Translations under genes and position numbers: made by a program
Source of the DNA: Pseudomonas viridiflava
Lineage (GTDB): Bacteria; Pseudomonadota; Gammaproteobacteria; Pseudomonadales; Pseudomonadaceae
Length of the DNA stretch: 64,000 nucleotides
Reading direction: 5' to 3'
Assembly: GCF_900601905.1 (NCBI RefSeq)
Contig: NZ_UWFA01000137.1
Span: 248,001-312,000, forward strand
Shown: in pieces, positions 51,736 to 61,528 of the stretch
Numbering within the stretch: position 1 is the first letter of the stretch
Layout: each line of letters starts with the position of its first letter
Notes under the pieces: generated by a model
The model's database searches: none
Seen by the model: only the letters and a program-made list of their open reading frames with translations
What the model was told of the DNA's origin: nothing

Positions 51736-52839
51736 TTACAGACGCATGGGCATAACGACGTACGCGGAGTCGTCGTTATCCGATTCCTGAACCAGCGCAC
51801 TGCTGTTGGAATCAGACAGAATCAGACGAACCTGCTCGGTAGTCATGACGCCTAACACGTCCAGCAAGTAGCTGACGTTGAAACCAATCTCCAGCGAAGC
51901 GCCGTTGTAATCGACGCTGATCTCTTCTTCCGCTTCTTCCTGTTCAGGGTTGTTGGCCTGAATTTTCAGCTGACCATTAGCCAGTTGCAGCCGGATACCA
52001 CGGTATTTTTCGTTGGACAGAATCGCGGTACGGCTAAAGGCTTCGCGCAGTGCCTGACGGTCGCCAAGTACCAGCTTGTCTCCGCCTTTGGGCAGGACGC
52101 GCTCGTAGTCCGGAAATTTCCCGTCAACCAGCTTGGAGGTGAAGGTGAACTCACCGGTTGTAGCGCGAATGTGATGCTGGCCCAGAACAATGCTGACCAT
52201 ACCGTCCTGCTCGGTGAGCAGTCGCGCCATCTCAAGGATGCCTTTGCGCGGCACGATCACCTGATGGCGGTCTGCCTGTTCGATATCAGCGGTCATGGAG
52301 CACATCGCCAGACGGTGACCATCGGTAGCCACTGCGCGGAGGATCCCGGCGCTGACTTCCAGCAACATACCGTTGAGGTAGTAACGAACATCCTGTTGAG
52401 CCATCGCGAAGCTGGTGCGCTCGATCAAACGGCGCAGCTTGCTTTGCACCAGGTTGAAAGTGAGTGAGCCCGGACCCTCTTCCACGGTAGGGAAGTCATT
52501 GGCTGGCAAGGTGGACAAGGTGAAACGGCTACGGCCAGCCTTGACCACCAATTTAGCGTCGTCGACTTTGATGTCGATCAGCGCATCATTGGGCAGGCTC
52601 TTGCAAATATCCATCAGCTTGCGCGCAGGTACCGTGATTTCGCCCGGCTCTGCAGGCTCCTCAAGCTGGACTCGACCGACCAGCTCGACTTCAAGATCGG
52701 TACCGGTCAACGACAGCTGCTGGCCTTGAACGACCAGAAGCACATTGGAGAGCACCGGCAAGGTCTGACGACGTTCGACGACGCCGGCGACCAATTGCAG
52801 AGGTTTCAACAGGGCTTCGCGTTGAATGGTGAAGTGCAT
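51736..52839 (-). CDS. dnaN: DNA polymerase III beta subunit (sliding clamp)
   Basis: This 367-residue protein begins MHFTIQREALLKPLQLVAGVVERRQTLPVLSNVLL, has three clamp domains and ends ESDNDDSAYVVMPMRL, the conserved clamp C-terminus. It encircles DNA and tethers polymerase III. It stands 38 bases after dnaA and 17 bases before recF in the same operon. Confidence 0.98.
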   Translation of the reverse strand: MHFTIQREALLKPLQLVAGVVERRQTLPVLSNVLLVVQGQQLSLTGTDLEVELVGRVQLEEPAEPGEITVPARKLMDICKSLPNDALIDIKVDDAKLVVKAGRSRFTLSTLPANDFPTVEEGPGSLTFNLVQSKLRRLIERTSFAMAQQDVRYYLNGMLLEVSAGILRAVATDGHRLAMCSMTADIEQADRHQVIVPRKGILEMARLLTEQDGMVSIVLGQHHIRATTGEFTFTSKLVDGKFPDYERVLPKGGDKLVLGDRQALREAFSRTAILSNEKYRGIRLQLANGQLKIQANNPEQEEAEEEISVDYNGASLEIGFNVSYLLDVLGVMTTEQVRLILSDSNSSALVQESDNDDSAYVVMPMRL

Positions 52840-52877
52840 GGTCTAGTCCCTTGCCTTAATAAGCTGCGCTGATGTCA

Positions 52878-54395
52878 TCAAGTGGTCAGTGTACGCAGCA
52901 GGTTCTTGTAGTCCTCGCGAATATCCGCGTCGGATTCCTTCAATTCATTAATCTTCCGGCAGGCATGCAACACAGTCGTATGGTCCCGGCCGCCAAACAC
53001 ATCGCCGATTTCCGGCAGGCTGTGGTTGGTCAGCTCCTTGGACAATGCCATGGCAACCTGGCGAGGTCGCGCTACCGATCGGGATCGACGCTTGGACAAC
53101 AGGTCGGAAATCTTGATCTTGTAGTACTCGGCGACCGTGCGCTGAATGTTATCCACACTCACCAATTTGTCTTGCAGCGCGAGAAGATCTTTCAGCGATT
53201 CGCGGATCAGCTCGATGGTGATGTCCCGCCCCATGAAGTGCGAGTGAGCGATAACCCGCTTGAGTGCGCCTTCGAGCTCTCGAACGTTGGAGCGAATACG
53301 TTGTGCGATGAAGAACGCAGCGTCGTGAGGCAGGTCGACCTTGGCCTGATCCGCTTTCTTCATCAGGATCGCCACCCGGGTTTCAAGCTCAGGCGGCTCG
53401 ACGGCAACCGTCAGCCCCCAACCAAAGCGCGATTTCAGACGCTCTTCGAGCCCTTCAATTTCCTTGGGGTAGCGGTCGCTGGTGAGAATGACCTGCTGGC
53501 CACCTTCAAGCAAAGCGTTGAAGGTGTGGAAAAACTCTTCCTGGGAGCGCTCCTTGCGAGCGAAGAACTGAATGTCATCGATCAACAAGGCATCCACAGA
53601 TCGGTAAAAGCGCTTGAACTCGTTGATCGCGTTGAGCTGCAAGGCTTTGACCATGTCGGCAACGAAACGCTCCGAGTGCAGGTACACCACTTTGGCGTTG
53701 GGATTCTTCTTGAGCAGATGGTTACCCACGGCGTGCATCAAGTGAGTCTTACCCAAACCAACGCCGCCATAAAGGAAGAGCGGGTTGTAACCGTGCTTGG
53801 GGTTATCCGCGACTTGCCAGGCCGCAGCCCGGGCGAGTTGGTTGGACTTGCCCTCAACGAAGTTCTCGAAGGTAAAAGTACGGTTCAGGTAGCTGGTGTG
53901 CTTCAAAGCCCCTTCAACCTGCACAGTGCGTTGCTCGCGAGCTGGCGCTTGTTGAGAACTTGCCCCGACCATCGGATCGAAGCTGGCGCGGGACGGCTCG
54001 TCATTGACCTGCACTGCCTGAACAGGTGCCGGGGTAGACATATGCACAGGTGCTGGAGCAACCGACGCAGTGTTCTGGCTTGCCATCGCCTGTGAAGCGG
54101 CGGCCGCCAACGGCGCGTTAGGTGCAGCGCGAGGTGCTGAGCTGCGCTTGCTGCCTATTAACAAGGAAAGCGCAGGCGCCAGACCCTGGCCGTGCTCACC
54201 CAGCAGCTCAAGCAAACGGCTAAGGTATTTTTCGTTGACCCAATCAAGAACAAAACGGTTCGGTGCGTAAACACGCAACTCGTCGCCTTCGGCTTCAACC
54301 TGTAGCGGACGGATCCAGGTGTTGAATTGCTGGGCAGGCAGCTCTTCGCGCAAAAGCTCCACGCACTGCTGCCAAAGTTCCAATGACACGGACAT
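52878..54395 (-). CDS. dnaA: chromosomal replication initiator protein DnaA
   Basis: This 505-residue AAA+ protein has the N-terminal DnaB-interaction domain ([26 protein letters not shown]), a proline/alanine-rich linker (about residues 85-165), Walker [12 protein letters not shown] near residue 208, Walker B LIDDIQFF, the arginine-finger region and domain IV with [42 protein letters not shown], which reads DnaA boxes. It is the first gene of the dnaA-dnaN-recF-gyrB operon and runs away from oriC. Confidence 0.98.
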   Translation of the reverse strand: MSVSLELWQQCVELLREELPAQQFNTWIRPLQVEAEGDELRVYAPNRFVLDWVNEKYLSRLLELLGEHGQGLAPALSLLIGSKRSSAPRAAPNAPLAAAASQAMASQNTASVAPAPVHMSTPAPVQAVQVNDEPSRASFDPMVGASSQQAPAREQRTVQVEGALKHTSYLNRTFTFENFVEGKSNQLARAAAWQVADNPKHGYNPLFLYGGVGLGKTHLMHAVGNHLLKKNPNAKVVYLHSERFVADMVKALQLNAINEFKRFYRSVDALLIDDIQFFARKERSQEEFFHTFNALLEGGQQVILTSDRYPKEIEGLEERLKSRFGWGLTVAVEPPELETRVAILMKKADQAKVDLPHDAAFFIAQRIRSNVRELEGALKRVIAHSHFMGRDITIELIRESLKDLLALQDKLVSVDNIQRTVAEYYKIKISDLLSKRRSRSVARPRQVAMALSKELTNHSLPEIGDVFGGRDHTTVLHACRKINELKESDADIREDYKNLLRTLTT

Positions 54396-54420
54396 CCCCT
54401 AGGTTAAACGCCGGTGAGGC

Positions 54421-54830
54421 AAAAACAGCCGCCATTGTACCGACCGAAGCCTTACTTATCCACATGTAGGTTGAGAACAAAGCGGGACAGATCACGACTG
54501 TATAAGCAAAAAAAGCGACAGACGGCTTGTGCATAAGCCCTGTGGATAAGCGTACCTCAGCTCGTTGCATAAGTAGGTCCCGAAATCTGTGCATAACCCG
54601 TCTGTGGATAAAACGCCATTCCACGCACAGGTTTTCCGATAGCGCAGCACAGGCAGAGCACCGTTTCTCGACAGTGTTGTCATTCTCTGTACAGCTTGAA
54701 TTAAAAGGCTTTGACTGAGTTATCCACAGAAGGTTGGCTGCCTTGCTTTAATAAGCTCTATAAAGAAGCTTTAAATACTTCCCTTCTTTATTTCTATATC
54801 TACGTCAGTTCGCCATGAGAGGGTTCTGTC
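54421..54830. other. oriC, origin of replication upstream of dnaA
   Basis: Exact or N-variant DnaA boxes: TTATCCACA at 54456-54464 and 54720-54728 (plus), TGTGGATAA at 54541-54549 and 54603-54611, and TGTGCATAA at 54528-54536 and 54588-54596 (minus). An AT-rich unwinding candidate follows at about 54740-54802, and repeated GATAAG/CATAAG motifs occur. The 579-bp dnaA-rpmH gap holds this origin, the dnaA promoter zone and the rpmH promoter. Confidence 0.93.
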
Positions 54831-54885
54831 TCGACAGGTCTCAAAAGGGTCCGAACAAGTAAATGAAGGAAAAGCTGGTTGGAAA

Positions 54886-54914
54886 TTGACCTAGAGGCTT
54901 GCTTTCTCTAGAAT
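54886..54914 (+). promoter_or_regulatory. sigma-70 promoter of rpmH
   Basis: TTGACC (54886-54891), 17 bp, TAGAAT (54909-54914): a near-consensus promoter 60 bp ahead of rpmH. Confidence 0.75.
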
Positions 54915-54974
54915 CCCCGGTCTCTTAAAACGGGGGCCATTCCGGCCCGTTGTGGACGAACCAGGTAACACGCC

Positions 54975-55109
54975 ATGAAACGTACTTTCCAACCAAGCAC
55001 TATCAAACGCGCTCGCACTCACGGCTTCCGTGCTCGCATGGCCACCAAGAACGGCCGTGCCGTCCTGTCGCGTCGTCGCGCCAAAGGTCGTGCGCGTCTG
55101 GCAGTTTGA
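54975..55109 (+). CDS. rpmH: 50S ribosomal protein L34
   Basis: This 44-residue very basic protein, [28 protein letters not shown] to ARLAV, is full length. It is the first gene of the rpmH-rnpA-yidD-yidC-mnmE series that flanks oriC in many bacteria. AGGTAACACGCC precedes the start. Confidence 0.98.
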   Translation: MKRTFQPSTIKRARTHGFRARMATKNGRAVLSRRRAKGRARLAV

Positions 55110-55125
55110 TAATCCGGCACTGGAG

Positions 55126-55527
55126 GTGAGTCAGGACTTCAGTCGGGAAAAGCGTTTGCTTACCCCCCGGCATTTCAAGGCAGTCTTTGACTCCCCTACC
55201 GGCAAGGTTCCGGGGAAAAATCTCCTGCTCCTTGCGCGCAACAACGACCTTGATCATCCCCGCCTGGGGCTGGTTATCGGTAAAAAGAGCGTCAAACTCT
55301 CCGTTGAGCGCAACCGCTTGAAACGCCTGATGCGCGAATCATTTCGCCAACACCAAGATAATTTGGTCGGTTGGGATATCGTGATTGTCGCGCGTAAAGG
55401 TTTGGGTGACGTAGAAAACCCCGAATTGATTCAGCATTTCGGCAAGCTATGGAAACGTTTGGCACGCAGCCGGCCGGTTTCAGAAGCCAACGTCGAAACT
55501 GCAGGGGTAGATAGTACCGATGCGTAA
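55126..55527 (+). CDS. rnpA: ribonuclease P protein component
   Basis: This 133-residue basic protein contains [20 protein letters not shown] and the RNR motif [18 protein letters not shown], which binds the RNase P RNA. The start is ambiguous: the GTG at 55126 (VSQDF...) overlaps the apparent GGAGG, and no ATG is available; pseudomonad homologues begin with M(V)SQDFSREKR, which supports it. It follows rpmH by 16 bases and overlaps yidD by eight. Confidence 0.93.
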   Translation: MSQDFSREKRLLTPRHFKAVFDSPTGKVPGKNLLLLARNNDLDHPRLGLVIGKKSVKLSVERNRLKRLMRESFRQHQDNLVGWDIVIVARKGLGDVENPELIQHFGKLWKRLARSRPVSEANVETAGVDSTDA

Positions 55528-55765
55528 ACTGGCGCTCGTACCGATCCAGTTCTATCGCTATGCCATTAGCCCGCTGATGGCCAGCCACTGTCGTTTCTAC
55601 CCCAGTTGCTCCTGCTACGCGTATGAAGCCATTGAAAATCATGGCCTTCTACGCGGTGGCTGGCTGACCTTTCGTCGATTAGGTCGCTGTCATCCGTGGA
55701 ATCCCGGTGGTTATGACCCGGTTCCATCTATCCCTACCTCCCGTTCTTCTTCGATGGCCGAGTAA
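55520..55765 (+). CDS. yidD: membrane protein insertion efficiency factor YidD
   Basis: This 81-residue protein has the YidD signature [61 protein letters not shown] with its four cysteines. It is thought to lie at the inner membrane and help YidC-dependent insertion. It overlaps rnpA by eight bases and is two bases from yidC, so the three are coupled. Confidence 0.96.
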   Translation: MRKLALVPIQFYRYAISPLMASHCRFYPSCSCYAYEAIENHGLLRGGWLTFRRLGRCHPWNPGGYDPVPSIPTSRSSSMAE

Positions 55766-55767
55766 TC

Positions 55768-57450
55768 ATGGATATTAAACGCACGATCCTGATCGTCGCC
55801 CTGGCAATCGTGACCTATGTCGGGGTTCTGAAATGGAACCAAGACTACGGCCAAGCCGCCCTGCCGACTCAGAATGTTGCTGCCAGCACTGCTACACCCA
55901 GTATCCCGGAAACCTCCACGGGTACTAATGCTTCGGCAAGTGCCGACGTGCCGAGTGCTACTGGCCAGGTCACTGCTCCTCTGGAAACTCCGGTAGCTGC
56001 CAGTAAAGATCTCATCCAGGTCAAAACCGACGTTCTGAATCTGGAAATCGACCCGGTTGGTGGTGATGTCGTTCAGTTGAGATTGCCACTGTACCCACGT
56101 CGTCAGGACCATCCGGATGTTCCGTTCCAGCTGTTTGACAATGGCGGCGAACGTACCTTTCTGGCTCAAAGTGGTCTGACAGGCGCCAACGGTCCAGATG
56201 CCCGTGCAGCTGGCCGCCCGGTTTACTCGAGCGCGCAGAAGAGTTATCAACTGGCCGATGGCCAGGAAAACCTGGTTGTTGACCTTAAGTTCAGCGAGAA
56301 CGGCGTCAACTACATCAAGCGCTTTACCTTCAAGCGCGGCCTGTATGACCTGGTTGTCAGCTACGAGATCGACAACCAGAGCGCTCAGCCTTGGTCGGGC
56401 AATCTGTTCGCCCAGCTGAAACGCGACGGCAGCGACGATCCATCCTCGACAACTGCCACCGGCACCGCGACCTATCTGGGCGCAGCGCTGTGGACAGCTG
56501 CCGAGCCGTACAAAAAAGTCTCGATGAAAGACATCGACAAAGGCCAACTGAAAGAAACTGTTCAGGGCGGCTGGGTTGCATGGTTGCAGCACTATTTTGT
56601 AACGGCTTGGATCCCGAGCAAGGACAACGCCAACTCGGTCCAGACGCGTAAAGACAGCCAGGGTAACTACATCATTGGTTTCACTGGTCCTGCCGTAACG
56701 GTTGCACCGGGTGCCAAGACCGAAGTCAGCGCTACGCTGTATGCCGGTCCGAAAAGCCAGGCAGTACTCAAAGAGTTGTCCCCAGGTCTGGAATTGACTG
56801 TCGACTACGGCATCCTGTGGTTCATCGCTCAACCCATCTTCTGGTTGTTGCAGCACATCCACGCGATTGTGGGTAACTGGGGCTGGTCGATCATCTTCCT
56901 GACCATGCTGATCAAGGGTCTGTTCTTCCCATTGTCGGCTGCCAGCTACAAATCCATGGCTCGCATGCGTGCTGTCGCTCCAAAACTGGCTGCCTTGAAA
57001 GAGCAGCACGGTGATGACCGTCAGAAAATGTCGCAAGCAATGATGGAGTTGTACAAGAAGGAGAAGATCAATCCGCTGGGTGGTTGCTTGCCGATTCTCG
57101 TGCAGATGCCGGTATTCCTTTCGCTGTACTGGGTACTGCTGGAAAGCGTCGAGATGCGTCAGGCTCCATGGTTGCTGTGGATAACCGACCTGTCGATCAA
57201 GGATCCGTTCTTCATCCTGCCGATCATCATGGGCGCGACCATGTTCATCCAGCAGCGTCTTAACCCGACTCCGCCGGACCCGATGCAGGCCAAGGTCATG
57301 AAAATGATGCCAATCATCTTCACGTTCTTCTTCCTGTGGTTCCCTGCCGGTCTGGTTCTGTACTGGGTCGTCAACAATACCCTGTCGATTACTCAACAGG
57401 CGTACATCACTCGCAAGATCGAAGCAGCGGCCAAAAAAGCCGAAGCTTGA
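55768..57450 (+). CDS. yidC: membrane protein insertase YidC
   Basis: This 560-residue protein has an N-terminal transmembrane anchor (TILIVALAIVTYVGVLKW), a large periplasmic domain (about residues 30-340) and the conserved insertase core from GWSIIFLTMLIKGLFFPLSAASYKSMARMR to the C-terminal helices (PIIFTFFFLWFPAGLVLYWVVNN). It inserts small membrane proteins and assists SecYEG. Two bases follow yidD. An exact DnaA box lies within it at 57176-57184. Confidence 0.97.
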   Translation: MDIKRTILIVALAIVTYVGVLKWNQDYGQAALPTQNVAASTATPSIPETSTGTNASASADVPSATGQVTAPLETPVAASKDLIQVKTDVLNLEIDPVGGDVVQLRLPLYPRRQDHPDVPFQLFDNGGERTFLAQSGLTGANGPDARAAGRPVYSSAQKSYQLADGQENLVVDLKFSENGVNYIKRFTFKRGLYDLVVSYEIDNQSAQPWSGNLFAQLKRDGSDDPSSTTATGTATYLGAALWTAAEPYKKVSMKDIDKGQLKETVQGGWVAWLQHYFVTAWIPSKDNANSVQTRKDSQGNYIIGFTGPAVTVAPGAKTEVSATLYAGPKSQAVLKELSPGLELTVDYGILWFIAQPIFWLLQHIHAIVGNWGWSIIFLTMLIKGLFFPLSAASYKSMARMRAVAPKLAALKEQHGDDRQKMSQAMMELYKKEKINPLGGCLPILVQMPVFLSLYWVLLESVEMRQAPWLLWITDLSIKDPFFILPIIMGATMFIQQRLNPTPPDPMQAKVMKMMPIIFTFFFLWFPAGLVLYWVVNNTLSITQQAYITRKIEAAAKKAEA

Positions 57451-57477
57451 TCTAACCTGTGAATAAGTTTTACAAGG

Positions 57478-57498
57478 CGCCCCCTCGTGGGGCGTTTT
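57478..57498 (+). terminator. rho-independent terminator after yidC
   Basis: The stem CGCCCC/GGGGCG with a 5-base loop is followed by TTTT, 28 bases after yidC and before mnmE. It is a short U-tract, so read-through to mnmE is possible. Confidence 0.7.
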
Positions 57499-57528
57499 GC
57501 TATCTGCCATTTGCTCTGGAGCCGGACC

Positions 57529-58899
57529 ATGAATGTCCCACGTGAAACCATCGCTGCCATCGCCACCGCTCAAGGTCGTGGTGGGGTAGGGATCGTGCGT
57601 ATTTCCGGGCCACTGGCCGCCAAAGCCGCCTTGGCCATCACCAGCCGCGAGCTGAAACCCCGGTTCGCCCATTACGGGCCGTTCCAGGACGGCGCCGGGC
57701 AGGTGATTGATGAAGGCATCGCATTGTATTTTCCAGGTCCCAACTCCTTCACCGGTGAAGATGTCCTCGAATTGCAGGGCCATGGCGGGCCCGTCGTTCT
57801 GGATATGTTGCTGCAGCGTTGCCTGGAATTGGGCAGCCGCCTGGCCAGACCTGGTGAGTTCAGCGAACGTGCTTTCCTCAATGACAAGCTGGACCTGGCC
57901 CAGGCCGAAGCGATTGCGGATCTGATCGAGGCAAGTTCTGCACAGGCGGCCCGCAATGCATTGCGCTCGCTGCAGGGCGCTTTTTCCCGCCGTGTGGATA
58001 ACTTGACGGAGAAATTGATCAGCCTGCGTATCTACGTGGAGGCCGCCATCGACTTCCCGGAAGAAGAAATCGATTTTCTCGCCGATGGCCATGTGCTGAA
58101 AATGCTTGATGCCGTACGCGATGAGTTATCCACAGTGCTGCGCGAAGCCGGGCAGGGCGCGCTGCTGCGCGACGGGATGACCGTGGTAATTGCCGGGCGG
58201 CCTAACGCTGGTAAATCCAGCCTGTTGAATGCGCTGGCGGGAAAAGAAGCGGCGATCGTGACTGAGATTGCCGGCACCACCCGGGATATCCTTCGCGAAC
58301 ATATCCACATCGATGGCATGCCTCTGCACGTGGTGGACACGGCGGGTCTGCGGGATACCGAGGATCAGGTCGAGAAAATCGGTGTGCAGCGGGCGCTGAA
58401 AGCTATTGGCGAAGCTGATCGGGTTCTGCTGGTAGTCGACGCTACGGCGCCAGAGGCTCTGGACCCGTTTGCGTTATGGCCAGAGTTTCTGGAACAACGT
58501 CCGGATCCCGCCAAGGTCACTCTGATTCGCAACAAGGCCGATTTGAGCGGTGATGTCATCGAGCTGGAAACCAGCGCCGATGGCCACGTCACCATTAGCC
58601 TGAGCGCCAAGGCAGGCGGGCAGGGTCTGGATCTGCTGCGCGAACATCTCAAAGCCTGCATGGGTTATGAACAGACATCGGAGAGCAGCTTCAGCGCCCG
58701 TCGCCGTCACCTCGAAGCCCTGCGTCACGCCAGCGACTCCCTGGAACATGGCCGGGCACAGCTGACGATGGCAGGGGCCGGGGAATTGCTGGCAGAAGAT
58801 CTGCGCCAGGCTCAGCAATCCCTGGCCGAGATCACGGGCGCGTTCAGCTCCGATGACTTGTTAGGCCGGATCTTTTCCAGCTTCTGCATCGGCAAGTAG
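57529..58899 (+). CDS. mnmE: tRNA uridine-5-carboxymethylaminomethyl modification GTPase
   Basis: This 456-residue protein has the N-terminal THF-binding domain ([22 protein letters not shown]), a G domain with the P-loop [15 protein letters not shown] near residue 220, GTTRD, DTAGL and NKADL, and the C-terminal catalytic FCIGK. With MnmG it forms cmnm5U34 in tRNAs. In pseudomonads mnmG normally follows directly; here a 4.5-kb iron cassette and oriC-like DNA intervene. GGAG precedes the ATG at 57529. Confidence 0.97.
   Translation: MNVPRETIAAIATAQGRGGVGIVRISGPLAAKAALAITSRELKPRFAHYGPFQDGAGQVIDEGIALYFPGPNSFTGEDVLELQGHGGPVVLDMLLQRCLELGSRLARPGEFSERAFLNDKLDLAQAEAIADLIEASSAQAARNALRSLQGAFSRRVDNLTEKLISLRIYVEAAIDFPEEEIDFLADGHVLKMLDAVRDELSTVLREAGQGALLRDGMTVVIAGRPNAGKSSLLNALAGKEAAIVTEIAGTTRDILREHIHIDGMPLHVVDTAGLRDTEDQVEKIGVQRALKAIGEADRVLLVVDATAPEALDPFALWPEFLEQRPDPAKVTLIRNKADLSGDVIELETSADGHVTISLSAKAGGQGLDLLREHLKACMGYEQTSESSFSARRRHLEALRHASDSLEHGRAQLTMAGAGELLAEDLRQAQQSLAEITGAFSSDDLLGRIFSSFCIGK
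57534..57549. other. imperfect parS-like sequence at the mnmE start
   Basis: TGTCCCACGTGAAACC matches the 16-bp parS consensus at 13 positions, with the central CCACGTG intact. It encodes NVPRE at codons 2-6. Whether ParB binds it is unknown. Confidence 0.35.
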
Positions 58900-58935
58900 T
58901 CATCTGCGCTAGCAGCCCGAACGAAATGCAGTCCC

Positions 58936-58966
58936 CTGTGGGAGCAAGCGCACCTCATGAAAAGGC
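58936..58966. repeat. truncated half-REP
   Basis: CTGTGGGAGCAAGCG begins a REP arm but no mirrored partner follows before the receptor gene. An exact DnaA box TTATCCACA lies right after it (58971-58979). Confidence 0.45.
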
Positions 58967-58982
58967 CAAGTTATCCACAGCC

Positions 58983-61427
58983 TTACCAGTTGTAGCTGAC
59001 CGTCCCGAGCAGGGTGCGGCTGTCTCCCCAGTAACAGCGCCCCGCGTCGTTGCAGCCAGACACGTATTCCTTGTCGAACAGGTTCTTGGCGTTCACGTCC
59101 ACTGACCAGTGTTTGTCGATCTGATAGCCAATATTGGCGTCGACCAAGGTGACATCCCCAGCATCGAGCTTTCCGTAAAGCGCCACTGGGGTATAGGCGA
59201 AAGCACTGTCGAAATAGCGAATGCCGGCCCCCACGTGGAAACCATTCAGATAACCGTCCAGGAAGCGATATTTGGCCCAGGCGGAAGCCTGATTGCGTGG
59301 CACACCGGTTATCTGATGGCCTTCGATCAATGAACCGGCGGCATCCTTGGTCACTCGGGCATCGGTGTACGAGTAGGAAGCCGTGACGTTGAGGTTCTGG
59401 CTGATGTCGCTGTTGACCTCAAGCTCGACCCCTTTGGAGCGGCTTTCACCTACCTGGCGATAACTCGACGTCGTGGCGTCGAAATAGGTGTCGTCTTTCT
59501 TGCGCAAATCGTAGATCGACGCCGTGATGGCCGTGTTCCAGCCTGGCGGCTCATACTTGAACCCCACTTCATACTGGCTGCTGGTAATCGGATCGAGCGG
59601 CGCGCCACCGTTGGAAATCTGCTGAACCGGTACAAAGGCCGTTGAATAGCTCACATAAGGCGTCAGGCCATTATCGAACTGATACATCAGCCCGCCCTGG
59701 TAAGTGAACTTCCGGTCGCTGGAGTTGATATCACCGTTGGGCGCCAGCTTATTGCGAAAATCACTGTCGACCCAGTCCTGCCTGCCCCCGAGCAACACAA
59801 TCCAGTTGTCGTATTTGCTTTGAAGCTGTCCGTACAAGCCCTGCATCTGTTGCTCCAGCAGGGTGTTCTGCACAGCAATGGAGGTCACCGGATCCTGTGT
59901 ATAAACCGGATCGAAGATATTGATACGCCCCGCCGAACCCGCGTTCCAGTCCTGGCTGAACGAGGTCCGGTCGAAACTGGCGCCAAACAGCAGGGTATTT
60001 TCCAGAGCGCCGGTGCTGAATTTGCCCTCCAGCTGGTTATCCAGGGAATAGACCATCGATTTGTTGAAGCGATCATAAGCCGTCACGTTCAACTGAGTGC
60101 CGAACCCCGCGTTGTCCAGATTCCCAGGCCAGGTTTCATGTCGAGTGATGCGCGACTGCATGTAACGCGAGTTCTGACGGAACTGCCAATCGTCATTGAA
60201 GCTGTGGCTGAACTCATAGCCGACGCTCCACATCTCACGCTCGAAAGTGTTCCAGTCCGGTACGCCGAGCATGGTGTCCTTGTCGAGCTTGCCATTTCGA
60301 TTGCGCAGCAAGGTGCCTGCTGCGGGCAAGCCCAACTCCATGTTGGTGTGGTCCTTTTGATAACTGCTCAAAAGGGTCAGGCTGTTGTAGTCATCGAAAT
60401 TCAAGGTCAGCGAGGGCGCGATGTACATCCGGTCATCAGGCACATGATCGGTTTGCGTGTCGGCATTGCGGCCGAGCATGACGATGCGCCCCATGACGTT
60501 GCCGCTTTCATCCAGCGGCCCGGCAACATCCACCCCCAACTGGCGGCGATTGTTTGTGCCGTAACTGAGCTGAATCTCGCCCTGGGGATTGGCAGTCGGC
60601 CGCTTGCTCACCACATTGACCAATCCACCGGGCGCGTTTTCGCCGTACAGGATCGAGGAAGGCCCCCGGAATATCTCGACCCGCTCAAGCCCATAAGGCT
60701 CAGTGGTGGTGTCGTACCGGTTACCTTGAACCCGCAAACCATCACGCATCAGCCCGTAGCCATAGTCAGTGGCGTTGAAGCCGCGGATGAAGAACAGGTC
60801 CCCCGCAAGGTTATCCCCAGCGGCGAAGGGTGGCGCGAAAATACCCGGTACATAACCCAGAGCTTCAGTCAGCGTCTGGGTTTTCTGATCCTTCATCCGC
60901 TGTGCCGTGACCACCGACACCGAACGCGGAGTTTCCGACAGAGGTGTGCTGGTCTTGGTCCCCGCCCGGCTGGTTTCGGCTTTGTAGCCGCGATCCACCG
61001 GGGCTTGCTCCATGCCTGTGGGTAAAGTGCTGTTGATCGCGGTTGGAGACAACAATACTGAACCGTTATCCGGGATTGGCTGGAGGATGTAACTCCCGGG
61101 CGCTTGTGCTGCAACCTGCATTCCAGAACCCTGCAACAGCGCGGCAAAACCCTGTTCAACTGAGTAGGTGCCCTGCAGCCCGACACTTCGGAGGTTGGCG
61201 GTCTCGGATGGAGAGAACGATAGAATCACATTGGAAGCCGATGCGAACTGGTTCAGTGCGCTATCCAGCGGGCCTGCAGCGATGTTGTAGCTCTGGGAAG
61301 CACTCGCCGCGAGAACACTGCTGGAGACCATTGCGAAACCCAGGCTGCTGGTGAGCAGCAGGCTGTAGCTAAGGCAATGCCGGAACAGGTGTCGGCGACT
61401 GTGAAGCTTAAGGGGTGGCAAGCGCAT
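58983..61427 (-). CDS. TonB-dependent siderophore receptor with signalling domain
   Basis: This 814-residue outer-membrane protein has a long signal peptide (to about residue 42, ...SSSVLAASA), an N-terminal STN signalling domain (about 48-98: YNIAAGPLDSALNQFASASNVILSFSPSETANLRSVGLQGTYSVEQGFAALLQGSG), a plug (ETPRSVSVVTAQRMKDQ...GLERVEIFRGPSSILYGENAPGGLVNVVSK) and a 22-strand barrel ending YNW. The C-terminal NLFDKEYVSGCNDAGRCYWGDSRTLLGTVSYNW is typical of ferrichrome/ferrioxamine-type (FhuA/FoxA) receptors; the exact siderophore is inferred. It lies downstream of its sigma/anti-sigma genes, across a 101-bp gap. Confidence 0.93.
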   Translation of the reverse strand: MRLPPLKLHSRRHLFRHCLSYSLLLTSSLGFAMVSSSVLAASASQSYNIAAGPLDSALNQFASASNVILSFSPSETANLRSVGLQGTYSVEQGFAALLQGSGMQVAAQAPGSYILQPIPDNGSVLLSPTAINSTLPTGMEQAPVDRGYKAETSRAGTKTSTPLSETPRSVSVVTAQRMKDQKTQTLTEALGYVPGIFAPPFAAGDNLAGDLFFIRGFNATDYGYGLMRDGLRVQGNRYDTTTEPYGLERVEIFRGPSSILYGENAPGGLVNVVSKRPTANPQGEIQLSYGTNNRRQLGVDVAGPLDESGNVMGRIVMLGRNADTQTDHVPDDRMYIAPSLTLNFDDYNSLTLLSSYQKDHTNMELGLPAAGTLLRNRNGKLDKDTMLGVPDWNTFEREMWSVGYEFSHSFNDDWQFRQNSRYMQSRITRHETWPGNLDNAGFGTQLNVTAYDRFNKSMVYSLDNQLEGKFSTGALENTLLFGASFDRTSFSQDWNAGSAGRINIFDPVYTQDPVTSIAVQNTLLEQQMQGLYGQLQSKYDNWIVLLGGRQDWVDSDFRNKLAPNGDINSSDRKFTYQGGLMYQFDNGLTPYVSYSTAFVPVQQISNGGAPLDPITSSQYEVGFKYEPPGWNTAITASIYDLRKKDDTYFDATTSSYRQVGESRSKGVELEVNSDISQNLNVTASYSYTDARVTKDAAGSLIEGHQITGVPRNQASAWAKYRFLDGYLNGFHVGAGIRYFDSAFAYTPVALYGKLDAGDVTLVDANIGYQIDKHWSVDVNAKNLFDKEYVSGCNDAGRCYWGDSRTLLGTVSYNW

Positions 61428-61528
61428 TGGTTGTGAACCCTGAGGTAGTGGAATTCGCGTTTACCTGTAGGGCCGCGCCTGAATCAAAAAAGATAACCCC
61501 CTCGATCAGTTTATTTTTGCCAACAGGT

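Noticed and set aside
55711..58092. 793-codon open frame antisense to yidC and mnmE
   Set aside because: It is a shadow of two well-conserved genes in GC-rich DNA; no family motif or RBS supports it.
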